Assembly: GCF_003426775.1 (NCBI RefSeq)
Contig: NZ_QJUG01000006.1
Coordinates: 1 to 64,000, forward strand
Reading direction: 5' to 3'
Source of the DNA: Allorhizocola rhizosphaerae
Lineage (GTDB): Bacteria; Actinomycetota; Actinomycetes; Mycobacteriales; Micromonosporaceae
Length of the DNA stretch: 64,000 nt
Part shown: positions 50,710-58,853 of the stretch, piece after piece
How the letters are laid out: each line of letters begins with the position of its first letter
How positions within the stretch are numbered: the stretch's first letter is position 1
Made by a program: the position numbers and the translations under genes
The notes under the pieces: model-generated
Seen by the model: only the letters and a program-made list of their open reading frames with translations
Database searches by the model: none
Told to the model about the DNA's origin: nothing

Positions 50710-50715
50710 ATAGGC
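50710..50715 (+). promoter_or_regulatory. -10 box TAGGCT of the TIM-barrel gene (leaderless)
   Basis: TAGGCT ends about 6 nt before the GTG start of the TIM-barrel gene. Confidence 0.35.
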
Positions 50716-50722
50716 TGAAACG

Positions 50723-51517
50723 GTGCCTGTGCCCATAGCGCTGTCCAGCTCGTCGGTGTTCCCCGAGCCCACCGCGGCCGCGTTCGAGATGGCCGCGACG
50801 CTGGGCTATGACGGTGTCGAGGTGATGGTCTGGACCGATGCGGTGAGCCAAGACGCGGGCGCGCTGCAGGGTCTTGTCAAGCACTACGGCGTGCCTGTGC
50901 TCTCGGTTCATGCTCCGTGCCTGCTGGTGACCCAGCGCGTGTGGAGCAACGACCCGATGGACCGGTTGCGCCGCGCGGTCGTGCTGGCCGAGTCGCTGGA
51001 GGCGACCACGGTGGTCGTGCACCCACCGTTCACGTGGCAGCGTGACTACGCGCGCAGCTTCGCCGACGGGATCGAGAAACTGTCCACTCGCCACCCTGGC
51101 ATCAGGATCGCCGTCGAAAACATGTATCCGGTGCGCCTGGCAAGGCGCACGTTCGTGCCGTATTCACCCGGGTGGGACCCGACGCAGACCGGCTACGGCT
51201 CCTACACGCTGGATGTGTCGCACTGCGCCGCGAGCCGGATCAATTCGCTCGACATGGCCGACCGGATGGGGGCCGGGCTGGCGCACATCCACCTCGGCGA
51301 CGGCACGGGCGAGGGGCGTGACGAGCACCTGGTGCCCGGCCGCGGCAACCAGCCGTGCGCGGAGCTGCTCGCGTCGCTGGGCGAGCGCGGCTTCACCGGA
51401 TCGGTCGCGCTCGAAGTGGCCACCCGGGGCGCCCGCAGCCGGTCCGTCCGCGAGGCGGCCCTGGCCGAGGCGCTCGCCTTCACCCGCACCCACCTCGCCG
51501 TCCCCCTCTCGCGTTGA
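50723..51517 (+). CDS. Sugar phosphate isomerase/epimerase-like TIM-barrel protein (Rv0498-like)
   Basis: 264 residues from GTG. AP-endonuclease-2-like barrel: [95 protein letters not shown] and VALEVATR, giving His/Glu/Asp metal ligands. Enzymatic role unknown; orthologues sit here in mycobacteria. Its stop codon is inside repeat family A. Confidence 0.85.
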   Translation: MPVPIALSSSSVFPEPTAAAFEMAATLGYDGVEVMVWTDAVSQDAGALQGLVKHYGVPVLSVHAPCLLVTQRVWSNDPMDRLRRAVVLAESLEATTVVVHPPFTWQRDYARSFADGIEKLSTRHPGIRIAVENMYPVRLARRTFVPYSPGWDPTQTGYGSYTLDVSHCAASRINSLDMADRMGAGLAHIHLGDGTGEGRDEHLVPGRGNQPCAELLASLGERGFTGSVALEVATRGARSRSVREAALAEALAFTRTHLAVPLSR

Positions 51518-51637
51518 TCATGAACTTAAGTCCATTCGGCGGCGTGTCGTGACGCCAGCCTCATGGTCAATAGCGCAGAGCGATCATGGTTGATGCGGCG
51601 ACACGCCGTCGAACATGGACCTAAGTTCATGATCGAC
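51513..51637. repeat. Dispersed palindromic repeat, family A, copies 3a/3b tail to tail
   Basis: Left half gttgatcatgaacttaagtc (51513-51532) and onwards is the inverted form of the right half, which ends cctaagttcatgatcgac (51620-51637). Together they make a stem of almost 40 bp with mismatches. It lies between convergent genes; the upstream TGA is in the left arm. Confidence 0.8.
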
Positions 51638-51649
51638 GCGAAAAAAGGG

Positions 51650-52204
51650 TTAGCCGACGGGGGTGAGGTTGGTGGCCGTGTCCTCGATGGCGGCCTTTTT
51701 GCGGGCGCGATGGGCCGCCACGTGCGACCTGGTCGCGCAGCGCTCGGAGCAGAAGCGGCGGCAGTTGTTGGACGACGTGTCCAGGTAGACGTTGCCGCAC
51801 CGATCATCGGCGCAAACGCCGAAGCGCGCGCTGCCGTAGTTGCACAACCACACCGACAGGCCCCAAACCGCCCCGGCCAGGTATTCGGCGCTGACCATCG
51901 AGCCCCGGCTGGTGACGTGAATGTGCCAATTGCCCGATTGATGGCCTGAGATGCGCGGATGCACCGGATGGCTCTCCAGCAACGAGTTGAGCTCGTTGAC
52001 CGCCTCCCGCTCGCGCCCGGCCGACCCGTGTTCGAAGACGTCGCGCAGCCGCTTTTGCGCCTTGCGGAAGACCTGCAGATCGCGCTCGGTGGCGTCGTCG
52101 CACATCCAATCGGGCTCGGGCAAAATCTCCCGGAGGCTGGCGAGTTCGCTCAGCGGAGCGTTGACGAGATCGACCGCCATTTTGGCGTACGCATCGAAGT
52201 CCAC
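51650..52204 (-). CDS. CGNR zinc-finger protein
   Basis: 184 residues from GTG 52204. N-terminal ABATE-like domain (AKMAVDLVNAPLSELASLREIL), C-terminal CGNR zinc finger GVCADDRCGNVYLDTSSNNCRRFCSERCATRSHVAAHRARKK. Probably a transcription regulator. Divergent from proline dehydrogenase by 94 bp. Confidence 0.85.
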   Translation of the reverse strand: MDFDAYAKMAVDLVNAPLSELASLREILPEPDWMCDDATERDLQVFRKAQKRLRDVFEHGSAGREREAVNELNSLLESHPVHPRISGHQSGNWHIHVTSRGSMVSAEYLAGAVWGLSVWLCNYGSARFGVCADDRCGNVYLDTSSNNCRRFCSERCATRSHVAAHRARKKAAIEDTATNLTPVG

Positions 52205-52286
52205 CCGACAAAGGTAGTGCACGGTCCGTAAGAATGGTGTGCCAGCGTATGCCTGAATGCTGTCTGGCCTGTCCGAGAGCGGGCGA

Positions 52287-52292
52287 TAGGCT
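52287..52292 (+). promoter_or_regulatory. -10 box TAGGCT of proline dehydrogenase (leaderless)
   Basis: TAGGCT ends 6 nt before ATG 52299. Confidence 0.35.
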
Positions 52293-52298
52293 GCCCTC

Positions 52299-53225
52299 AT
52301 GCTGCGCTCCGTGATCCTTGCCGCCGCCCGGTCATCCCGGGTCGAACGGCTTGTCGAGACCGCCCCGATCAGTCGTGACGTGGTCAAGCGTTTTGTCGCC
52401 GGAACCGGGCCCCATGAGGCGCTCACGGTCACCCGGCACCTCGCGGCCGATGGGCTGCACATCACCCTCGATCATCTCGGTGAGGACACCGAGACCGAGC
52501 AGCAGGCGATCGCCACCCGGGACGCCTATCTTGAGCTGATCAAGCTGCTCGACCAGGCCGGGCTGACCAAGGGCGGGATCGCCGAGGTGAGCCTGAAGCT
52601 CTCGGCGCTCGGGCAGGCGTTCGATGAGGCGATGGCGGAGCGCAACGCGCGCGAGATCTGCGCGGCGGCTGAAGCCGTGGGCACGACGGTCACCCTCGAC
52701 ATGGAGGACCACACCACCACGGACTCCACTTTGGACATCCTGTCGCGCTTGCGCACCGACTATCCCAACACCGGTGCGGTGCTGCAGGCCTACCTTCGCC
52801 GGACGGAGGCCGACTGCCGCGAGCTGTCCTACGCGGGCTCCCGCGTCCGTCTGTGCAAGGGGGCCTATAAAGAGCCTGAACATGTTGCGTACCAATCAAA
52901 TCTGGAAGTGGACAAGTCCTACGTGCGCTGCATGAACGTCCTGATGGCCGGTGAGGGTTATCCGATGCTGGCGACCCACGACCCGCGCCTGATCGCGATC
53001 GGTGAAGACCGCGCCCGCTGGTTCGATCGTGAGCCGGACCGTTTCGAATTCCAGATGTTGTACGGTGTCCGCCCCGAGGAGCAGGCCCGGCTCGCGAGGC
53101 TCGGCTTTACCGTGCGCGTCTACGTCCCCTACGGCACGCAGTGGTACGGCTATTTGATGCGCCGCCTCGCCGAGCGTCCGGCCAATCTCTCATTCTTCGC
53201 ACGGGCCCTCATATCCAAGAAGTGA
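52299..53225 (+). CDS. Proline dehydrogenase
   Basis: 308 residues, monofunctional PutA/PutB type. FAD-dependent oxidation of proline to pyrroline-5-carboxylate at the membrane. Motifs: EVSLKLSALGQAFD, TVTLDMEDHTTTDSTLDIL, AVLQAYLRRTEAD, VRLCKGAYKEP, MLATHDPRLI, FEFQMLYGVRPEEQ and VYVPYGTQWYGYLMRRLAERPAN. The usual partner, P5C dehydrogenase, is not adjacent. In mycobacteria this position between the TIM barrel and the excisionase-like HTH holds proC, which makes proline. Confidence 0.95.
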   Translation: MLRSVILAAARSSRVERLVETAPISRDVVKRFVAGTGPHEALTVTRHLAADGLHITLDHLGEDTETEQQAIATRDAYLELIKLLDQAGLTKGGIAEVSLKLSALGQAFDEAMAERNAREICAAAEAVGTTVTLDMEDHTTTDSTLDILSRLRTDYPNTGAVLQAYLRRTEADCRELSYAGSRVRLCKGAYKEPEHVAYQSNLEVDKSYVRCMNVLMAGEGYPMLATHDPRLIAIGEDRARWFDREPDRFEFQMLYGVRPEEQARLARLGFTVRVYVPYGTQWYGYLMRRLAERPANLSFFARALISKK

Positions 53226-53244
53226 GCGGGTAAAGTCGCGGAGC

Positions 53245-54582
53245 GTGCAGCCCGACCACACCCCGGAGCAGATCGACGCGCAGTTTTCGCAGATCGTGCA
53301 CCAGTCCTATGGCGGGAACGTCCCGCCGCCCATGCCCGCGCTGCCACCCCCACCGCCCCGGGTGCGCCGGCCGTGGGGCCGGTGGATCGGGGTCGCGGTC
53401 GGCATTGTCGCGGTGTTCTGTGTGGCCTCGACGGTCGTGGTCGTGAAGGTGGCCGACCTGCTGAGCCAGCCCAGGGCGCGGACGAGCCCGGCCGCGCAGG
53501 AGCCGCCCGAGATGCAGCGGGTGCGCGCCGCCCTCGACAGGCAGCGCTCCGCCCTGCTCGGCGGCGACGAGGCCGGGTACCTCTCGATAATCGACCCCAC
53601 GGCGGGCGACGAGGACCGGCAGGCGATGCGTCGGCAGTTCGCGGCGTTGCGCGCGATGAAGGTCAGCGAGTGGCGCGACGATCTGCGCTCGCCCATCGAC
53701 CGCGCGGACGGGCGCTGGTCGGTCGAGGTGGCAAGCAAGGTGTGCTTCGTGACCAGCCCGTGTGACGACGGCTTCGCGGTCGCCGAGACCGTGTGGCTGG
53801 TCACGGCCGACGCGGCGACGCTGGTCGACTGGGAGGCCGAGAACCACCCACACCCGTGGCAGCTCAGCGAGCTGGTGTCGGCCTCGGGCGAGCGCACCGT
53901 CGTCGCTACGACCAAGGAGCACGCCTCGCGGCTCCCGTCGATCCTTCGCGCGGCCGAGGAGGCGGCGGTGGTCGCGGACCGGTTCGCCTACGAGAAGAAG
54001 CCCGCCCGCTATGTCGTCTACTTCGCGGGCAGGTCCGAGTGGCAGCGCTGGTTCCGGCTGAACCTGGCCGACTGGACGGGCGCGGTCGCGGTGAGCGTGA
54101 GCGATCACCGATACGAGGTGGTGCTCAACGGCTCCGACATGAGTAACGATGCGGTGGCCGGGCACCTGCGCCACGAGTTGACGCATGCCTCCACGCTTCC
54201 CGGGCGCCACAAGGACAACGAGCGGCTGTGGTGGCTGAAGGAGGGCATCGCCGAGTTGGCCGAGGCCAACGGCGCGCCCATGCGGCACCACCCGGGTCTG
54301 CTCGATGCGGCCGATGCGCTTGCCGCGTCCACAACCGGGTTCGAGCTCGCCGAGCCGGCAAACAGTGCGACCGACGAGCAGGTCAGCGGCGCCTATGCGG
54401 TGGCATACCTGGCCGTGCGGTGCCTGAGCGAGCGCTTCGGCGAACGCCGGATGGTGGAGTTCTTCCACGCGGTGGTGCACGAGGACGCGACCTACGTGAA
54501 GGCCTCGGCCGGTGTGTTCGGCGTGGACTGGTCCGTGCTCAACCAGGGCTGCCTCGACTATGTGACCTCCGCCGTCAGCTGA
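53245..54582 (+). CDS. Membrane-anchored zinc metalloprotease-like protein
   Basis: 445 residues from GTG. Cytoplasmic Pro-rich N-terminus (PPPMPALPPPPPRV), one membrane helix about 46-68 (WIGVAVGIVAVFCVASTVVVVKV), then a long outer part. HELTH at 310-314 (HEXXH) with Glu333 in WLKEGIAEL gives a gluzincin-like zinc site. The substrate is unknown; the middle domain (VRAALDRQRSALLGGDEAGYLSIID) may bind peptides. Confidence 0.8.
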   Translation: MQPDHTPEQIDAQFSQIVHQSYGGNVPPPMPALPPPPPRVRRPWGRWIGVAVGIVAVFCVASTVVVVKVADLLSQPRARTSPAAQEPPEMQRVRAALDRQRSALLGGDEAGYLSIIDPTAGDEDRQAMRRQFAALRAMKVSEWRDDLRSPIDRADGRWSVEVASKVCFVTSPCDDGFAVAETVWLVTADAATLVDWEAENHPHPWQLSELVSASGERTVVATTKEHASRLPSILRAAEEAAVVADRFAYEKKPARYVVYFAGRSEWQRWFRLNLADWTGAVAVSVSDHRYEVVLNGSDMSNDAVAGHLRHELTHASTLPGRHKDNERLWWLKEGIAELAEANGAPMRHHPGLLDAADALAASTTGFELAEPANSATDEQVSGAYAVAYLAVRCLSERFGERRMVEFFHAVVHEDATYVKASAGVFGVDWSVLNQGCLDYVTSAVS

Positions 54583-54619
54583 TCTTCACAAAGTCTCGCA
54601 TCCGTCACTTCTGTCCCGG

Positions 54620-54625
54620 TACCTT
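54620..54625 (+). promoter_or_regulatory. -10 box TACCTT of the HTH gene (leaderless)
   Basis: TACCTT ends 6 nt before ATG 54632. Confidence 0.4.
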
Positions 54626-54631
54626 ACTTAT

Positions 54632-54844
54632 ATGCAAGCGGACCCGCGGCACCAACAGCAGCTGGGAGAGCTCACCTTCCTCACGGTGGCGGAGGTCGCC
54701 AAGCTGATGCGCGTGTCGAAGATGACCGTCTATCGGCTTGTGCACTCCGGCGAACTGACCGCGGTGCGCGTCGGGCGCTCGTTCCGCGTGCCTGAGCAGG
54801 CGGTTCGGGAATATCTGAGAGGGTCCTTCGAAACGGCCGCGTGA
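54632..54844 (+). CDS. Excisionase-family HTH protein (Rv0500A-like)
   Basis: 70 residues. MerR-like winged helix: LTVAEVAKLMRVSKMTVYRLVHSGELTAVRVGRSFRVPEQAVREYL. Not linked to a phage here: it is a conserved actinobacterial gene just upstream of bS22. Confidence 0.85.
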   Translation: MQADPRHQQQLGELTFLTVAEVAKLMRVSKMTVYRLVHSGELTAVRVGRSFRVPEQAVREYLRGSFETAA

Positions 54845-54849
54845 GCTCG

Positions 54850-54855
54850 GCTATC
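54850..54855 (+). promoter_or_regulatory. -10 box TATCCT of the bS22 gene
   Basis: TATCCT lies about 50 bp upstream of ATG 54905, giving a leader of about 43 nt with GAGAGGG before the start. Confidence 0.35.
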
Positions 54856-54904
54856 CTCGACAGGTTCAGGTTTCACCACCCGTCAATCTCGAGAGGGCTG
54901 CCGT

Positions 54905-55006
54905 ATGGGCTCCGTGGTCAAGAAGCGCCGCAAGCGCATGGCGAAGAAGAAGCACCGCAAGCTGCTGCGCAAGACCCGCGTCCAGCGTCGTCGTCTCGGC
55001 AAGTAA
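54905..55006 (+). CDS. Small ribosomal subunit protein bS22
   Basis: 33 residues ([20 protein letters not shown]...RRRLGK), almost wholly Lys/Arg, matching the actinobacterial bS22 protein (Rv0500B/AURKAIP1-like) seen on mycobacterial ribosomes. GAGAGGG ribosome site. Usual neighbours are present on both sides. Confidence 0.9.
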   Translation: MGSVVKKRRKRMAKKKHRKLLRKTRVQRRRLGK

Positions 55007-55030
55007 GGCCAGCCAACCGCGGAGGTGCGC

Positions 55031-56071
55031 ATGGATATCACCGGCGCGCCCCGGGTTGTCGTCGTCACCGGCGTCAGCCGGTTTCTCGGCGCGCACATCG
55101 CGGCCCAGATCGCTGCCGACCCCAGGGTCGAGCGCGTGGTCGGCCTGGACCGCGCCAATCCCCCGGATGATTACGAAGATCTGCTCGCCGGCGTCGACGT
55201 GCGCCGGGTCGATCTGACCCGCAACACCGGCAACATGCTGGCCAAACTGCGCGCCGAGGCGGTCGTGCACCTGGCGGTGGTTTCCTCGCCGCAGGGGTCG
55301 GGCGGCCGCGCGGCGATGAAGGAGCAGAACGTCATCGGCACGATGCACCTGTTGGCCGCGTGCCAGCAGGCGCCGACGCTGAAACGGCTGGTGGTCAGGT
55401 CATCGACAGCGGCCTATGGCGCCTCGTTCCGTGATCCGGCCGTGTTCACCGAGGACACCGAGGCGCGGGATGTGCCGCGCGGCGGATACGGGCGGGACAT
55501 CCTCGACATCGAGGGCTACGTGCGCGGTTTCCGGCGCAGGCGGGCCGACGTCACGGCAACGGTCCTGCGGTTCGCCCCGTTCGTCGGGCCGACCGCCGAG
55601 ACCGTGCTGCTGCGCTACTTCGCCCAACCGCTCGTGCCGACCGTGCTTGGCCGCGACCCGCGGCTGCAGTTCATCCACGTCGACGACGCGCTGGAGATCC
55701 TGCGACGATCCGTTGTGGAGGATCATCCGGGCACGTTCAACGTGGCCGGGCCGGGCGTCATCACGCTGTCGCAGGCACTGCGGCGCTCGGGCCGCGTGAC
55801 GCTGCCGATCGTCGAGCCGCTGCTGCAGGCCGCGACCCGGCTGGGCGGCGTGTCGCTGGACCAGGTCGACCTGTTCGTGCACGGCCGGGTGGTCGACACG
55901 CAGAAGCTGACCCAGGAGTTCGGGTTCACGCCCCGCTCGACGTCGGTGGCCTTCGACGATTTCATCAAGTCGCACGAGGCCGGCACGGTGCTCACACCCG
56001 AACGGATCGACTCCTTCCTCGACATGATCAAGGGGGTGCGCGGTGCAAGAGGTTCAAGAGGTCAGGGATGA
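55031..56071 (+). CDS. NAD-dependent epimerase/dehydratase (Rv0501-like)
   Basis: 346 residues from ATG 55031 with GGAGG six nt upstream; GTG 55025 also possible. Extended SDR fold: VVVVTGVSRFLGAHIA, AVVHLAVVSSPQ, VVRSSTAAYG. The YxxxK lysine is not in place (YGRDI), so normal epimerase chemistry is uncertain. It overlaps the acyltransferase by 29 bp. Confidence 0.8.
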   Translation: MDITGAPRVVVVTGVSRFLGAHIAAQIAADPRVERVVGLDRANPPDDYEDLLAGVDVRRVDLTRNTGNMLAKLRAEAVVHLAVVSSPQGSGGRAAMKEQNVIGTMHLLAACQQAPTLKRLVVRSSTAAYGASFRDPAVFTEDTEARDVPRGGYGRDILDIEGYVRGFRRRRADVTATVLRFAPFVGPTAETVLLRYFAQPLVPTVLGRDPRLQFIHVDDALEILRRSVVEDHPGTFNVAGPGVITLSQALRRSGRVTLPIVEPLLQAATRLGGVSLDQVDLFVHGRVVDTQKLTQEFGFTPRSTSVAFDDFIKSHEAGTVLTPERIDSFLDMIKGVRGARGSRGQG

Positions 56072-56906
56072 GTGGGACGCCAGGGTCGCCAGTGCACTCT
56101 CCTTCGTGCGAAGGCGTTTGACCGGGCAGTACGAGGTGGACGACTTCGGTTTCGACACCGAGCTCACCGACTACGTGTTCCATCCGCTGCTGCGCACGCT
56201 CTACAAAAACTGGTTCCGCACCGAGGTTTTCGGCATTGACAACGTCCCCAAGGAGGACGGCGCGCTGATCGTGGGCAACCACTCGGGCACGATCGCGCTC
56301 GACGCGCTGATGCTGTGCCTGGCCGTGCACGACGAGCACCCGGGGCACCGATACCTGCGCCTGCTCGCCGCCGACTTCGTGTTCCGGCTCCCGCTGGTGT
56401 CGGAGATCGCGCGCAAGTCGGGCGCCACGCTGGCGTGCAATCCCGACGTCGACCGCCTGCTGCACGAGGGCCAACTGGTGGGCGTGTTTCCCGAGGGCTT
56501 CAAGGGCGTGGGCAAGCGCTTCTCCGAGCGTTACAAGCTGCAGCGGTTCGGCCGCGCGGGCTTCGTGTCGGTGGCCCTGCGCAACAAGGCGCCGATCGTG
56601 CCGGTCGCGATCGTGGGCGCCGAGGAGATCTATCCGCTGCTTGGCAACATCAAACCGCTGGCCCGCCTGCTCGGCGCGCCCTACTTCCCGGTCACGCCGA
56701 CGTTTCCATGGCTCGGCCCGCTCGGGATGGTGCCGCTGCCCAGCAAGTGGATGATCGAGTTTGGCGAGCCGATCGACACCACGCCGTGGGCCGATCAGGC
56801 CGACGATCCGGCGGTGGTGTTCAACCTCGCCGATCAGGTGCGCGAGACGATCCAGGGGATGCTGCACGGGCTGCTGGAGCGGCGCCCCGACCCGTTCATG
56901 GATTAG
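56043..56906 (+). CDS. Lysophospholipid acyltransferase family protein (Rv0502-like)
   Basis: 287 residues from GTG. PlsC-type domain: IVGNHSGTIALDALML (catalytic His), VFPEGFKGVGKRFSERYKLQRFGRAGFVSVAL, PIVPVAIVGAEEIYP. The HX4D spacing is altered to HX6D, as in related mycobacterial proteins. Membrane-associated; substrate unknown. Confidence 0.85.
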   Translation: MQEVQEVRDEWDARVASALSFVRRRLTGQYEVDDFGFDTELTDYVFHPLLRTLYKNWFRTEVFGIDNVPKEDGALIVGNHSGTIALDALMLCLAVHDEHPGHRYLRLLAADFVFRLPLVSEIARKSGATLACNPDVDRLLHEGQLVGVFPEGFKGVGKRFSERYKLQRFGRAGFVSVALRNKAPIVPVAIVGAEEIYPLLGNIKPLARLLGAPYFPVTPTFPWLGPLGMVPLPSKWMIEFGEPIDTTPWADQADDPAVVFNLADQVRETIQGMLHGLLERRPDPFMD

Positions 56907-57954
56907 TGAGCCGGCGCAGGTCGAGCACGTGCCACACGGTGGTCTCGTTGTCGCCGGTCGACCACGACAGCATGTGCCCGCGCGAGACCACCTGCCCGAC
57001 TCCCGACGCGACGAGCGTGGTGCGCCTGGTTTCGATGTCGAACAGCAGGAGCTTGCCGCCCGGCTGGGAGTAGATGTCGAACCGGTCGAGCATCGCCACG
57101 TCCACAGTGGACGCCGCCACGCTGCCGCTGGCCGAGCGGAACCGTTCCTTGCCCGTGGGCCGCTGCAGCTCGATGATCGTGTTGGCCTCGCCCGCACCGA
57201 TGATCACCGACCGGCACCACGTGGGGGAGCAGGACACGAGCTCGTTGGTCTGCACTGGCACGTGGACCCGCTCGTCGGTCTGGAGATTGCGCAACTCGAT
57301 CGGGCCGTTGTCGCCAAGGTTGACAGTGGACAGCCACGGCCAGCCGGTGAACGAGTAGGCCCCCTCGATCGTGTTGATCCGGACCTCGCCGCCGCCGAGC
57401 GACACGGTGCGCACCTCGGTCGAGGGCTGCTCGCCCGCCACGGCCGCGACCCAGCTCACCTCGCCGTCGTGCAGCACCAGGTCATCGCGCTTGTCGAACA
57501 GCGCGATGTCGCCGAGATCGGTCGTGACCAGGCGCGGGTTGGCGGACGCGTTGTCGATCGTCCACAGTCCACGGTCGTCCTGCGTGATCTCGACCCACGC
57601 CACCCGGTCGCCCTCGGCGACGAACCCGGCGAATTCCGGTGTCTTCTCTTTTGGCACCCGCCGCAGCTCGCGCACCTTCTCGCCGGTGCGAAGCAGCAGG
57701 CGCACCACCCCGTCCGCGGACTCGGCCGTGCCCAAAGACACGGCCTCGCTGGCGAAGTACAGCGGCTGGAACCCGTTGCCGCTCACCGCGACGGGCTTGA
57801 CCGTGAGCGGGACCATTTCCGTCGCAGCCGTCGTTTGTGGACCGGGCGTGGACGGCTTGAGCCCGAGCAGCACCCCCGCCGCCGCGATGGCCACACCGAG
57901 TGCGAGCACCCCGGTGAGCCGCAGCGTGCGCGGATCGCGATGCTTACCGGTCAC
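56896..57954 (-). CDS. Membrane-anchored beta-propeller-like protein, unknown function
   Basis: 352 residues from GTG 57954 (GTGA overlap with the HAD gene). One N-terminal membrane helix (LTGVLALGVAIAAAGVLLGL, about 13-32), then repeats such as DRVAWVEITQDDRGLWTID, GEVSWVAAVAGEQP and FTGWPWLSTVNLG. Similar in type to the protein at 879-2375. Convergent with the acyltransferase, overlapping by 11 bp. Confidence 0.7.
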   Translation of the reverse strand: MTGKHRDPRTLRLTGVLALGVAIAAAGVLLGLKPSTPGPQTTAATEMVPLTVKPVAVSGNGFQPLYFASEAVSLGTAESADGVVRLLLRTGEKVRELRRVPKEKTPEFAGFVAEGDRVAWVEITQDDRGLWTIDNASANPRLVTTDLGDIALFDKRDDLVLHDGEVSWVAAVAGEQPSTEVRTVSLGGGEVRINTIEGAYSFTGWPWLSTVNLGDNGPIELRNLQTDERVHVPVQTNELVSCSPTWCRSVIIGAGEANTIIELQRPTGKERFRSASGSVAASTVDVAMLDRFDIYSQPGGKLLLFDIETRRTTLVASGVGQVVSRGHMLSWSTGDNETTVWHVLDLRRLTNP

Positions 57955-58802
57955 AGGCCGCGCCTCCGGCGCCCGATCGCCATCCCGCCGATCACCGCGC
58001 CCGCGACGAGGCCCGCGCCGAGCGCGATGGGCACGGCGGTCTTGGCCGCCTTGCGCCCGGTGCGGAAGTCGCGGATCTCCCAGCCGCGCTCCCTGGCCAT
58101 GCGGCGCAGCGCACTGTCGGGGTTGACCGCGACGGCCCGCCCGACCGTGCTGAGCATGGGCACGTCGTTGATGGAGTCGCTGTAGGCGGTGCACTTGGCC
58201 AGGTCGAGCCCCTCGGCCGCGGCGAGCGCCTTGATGGCCGTGGCCTTGGCCGGGCCGTGCAGCATGTCGCCGACCAGCTGACCGGTGTAGTGCCCGTCGC
58301 GGATGTGGGCCACCGTGCCGAGCGCGCCGGTGAGCCCGAGCCGGTTGGCGATGACCGTGCCGAGCTCGACCGGCGCCGCCGTGACCAGCCACACCCGCTC
58401 GCCCGCGGCCAGGTGCAGATCGGCGAGCGCGCGCGTGCCGGACCAGATCTTGTCGGCCATCAGCTCGTCGAAGATTTCCTCGGACAGGCGGGCCACGTCT
58501 TCGACCTTCCAGCCCGCGATGAACGCCAGCGCGGCCTCGCGCGTCTTGGCGATGTCGCCCGCGTGCTCGGCGGCCATGAGCCGGAACCGCAGCTGCTGCC
58601 AGGCGAACCGGGCGAGATCGCCGGTCGTGAAATATTTGCGCGACGCCAGCCCACGGGCGAAGTAGTAGATCGACGCACCCTGCATCATCGTGTTGTCCAC
58701 ATCGAAGAACGCGGCCGAGTCGGGAGTCGGCGGCACCATCAGCGCGGCCTCAAGCTCGGCCGCCGCCCAGCCTGCCGCATCCGCAGTCATGTGGTCCTCC
58801 AT
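57951..58802 (-). CDS. HAD-IB family phosphatase (SerB1-like, Rv0505c-like)
   Basis: 283 residues; ATG 58790 also possible. HAD motif I FFDVDNTMM, motif II LVTAAP, motif III K (GPAKATAIKAL) and motif IV YSDSINDVPML. A C-terminal membrane helix (VPIALGAGLVAGAVIGGMAIG) with basic end. Phosphatase for a small phosphate monoester; phosphoserine possible. Confidence 0.85.
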   Translation of the reverse strand: MEDHMTADAAGWAAAELEAALMVPPTPDSAAFFDVDNTMMQGASIYYFARGLASRKYFTTGDLARFAWQQLRFRLMAAEHAGDIAKTREAALAFIAGWKVEDVARLSEEIFDELMADKIWSGTRALADLHLAAGERVWLVTAAPVELGTVIANRLGLTGALGTVAHIRDGHYTGQLVGDMLHGPAKATAIKALAAAEGLDLAKCTAYSDSINDVPMLSTVGRAVAVNPDSALRRMARERGWEIRDFRTGRKAAKTAVPIALGAGLVAGAVIGGMAIGRRRRGL

Positions 58803-58853
58803 AACATTCGACGCCCCAGCGTAGCGGGGCGCCGAAAGTTATTGGTCAGTTGG

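Noticed and set aside
54632-54844. Prophage excisionase
   Set aside because: The HTH is of the excisionase family, but no integrase, attachment site or phage gene is near and the gene order is conserved in actinobacteria.
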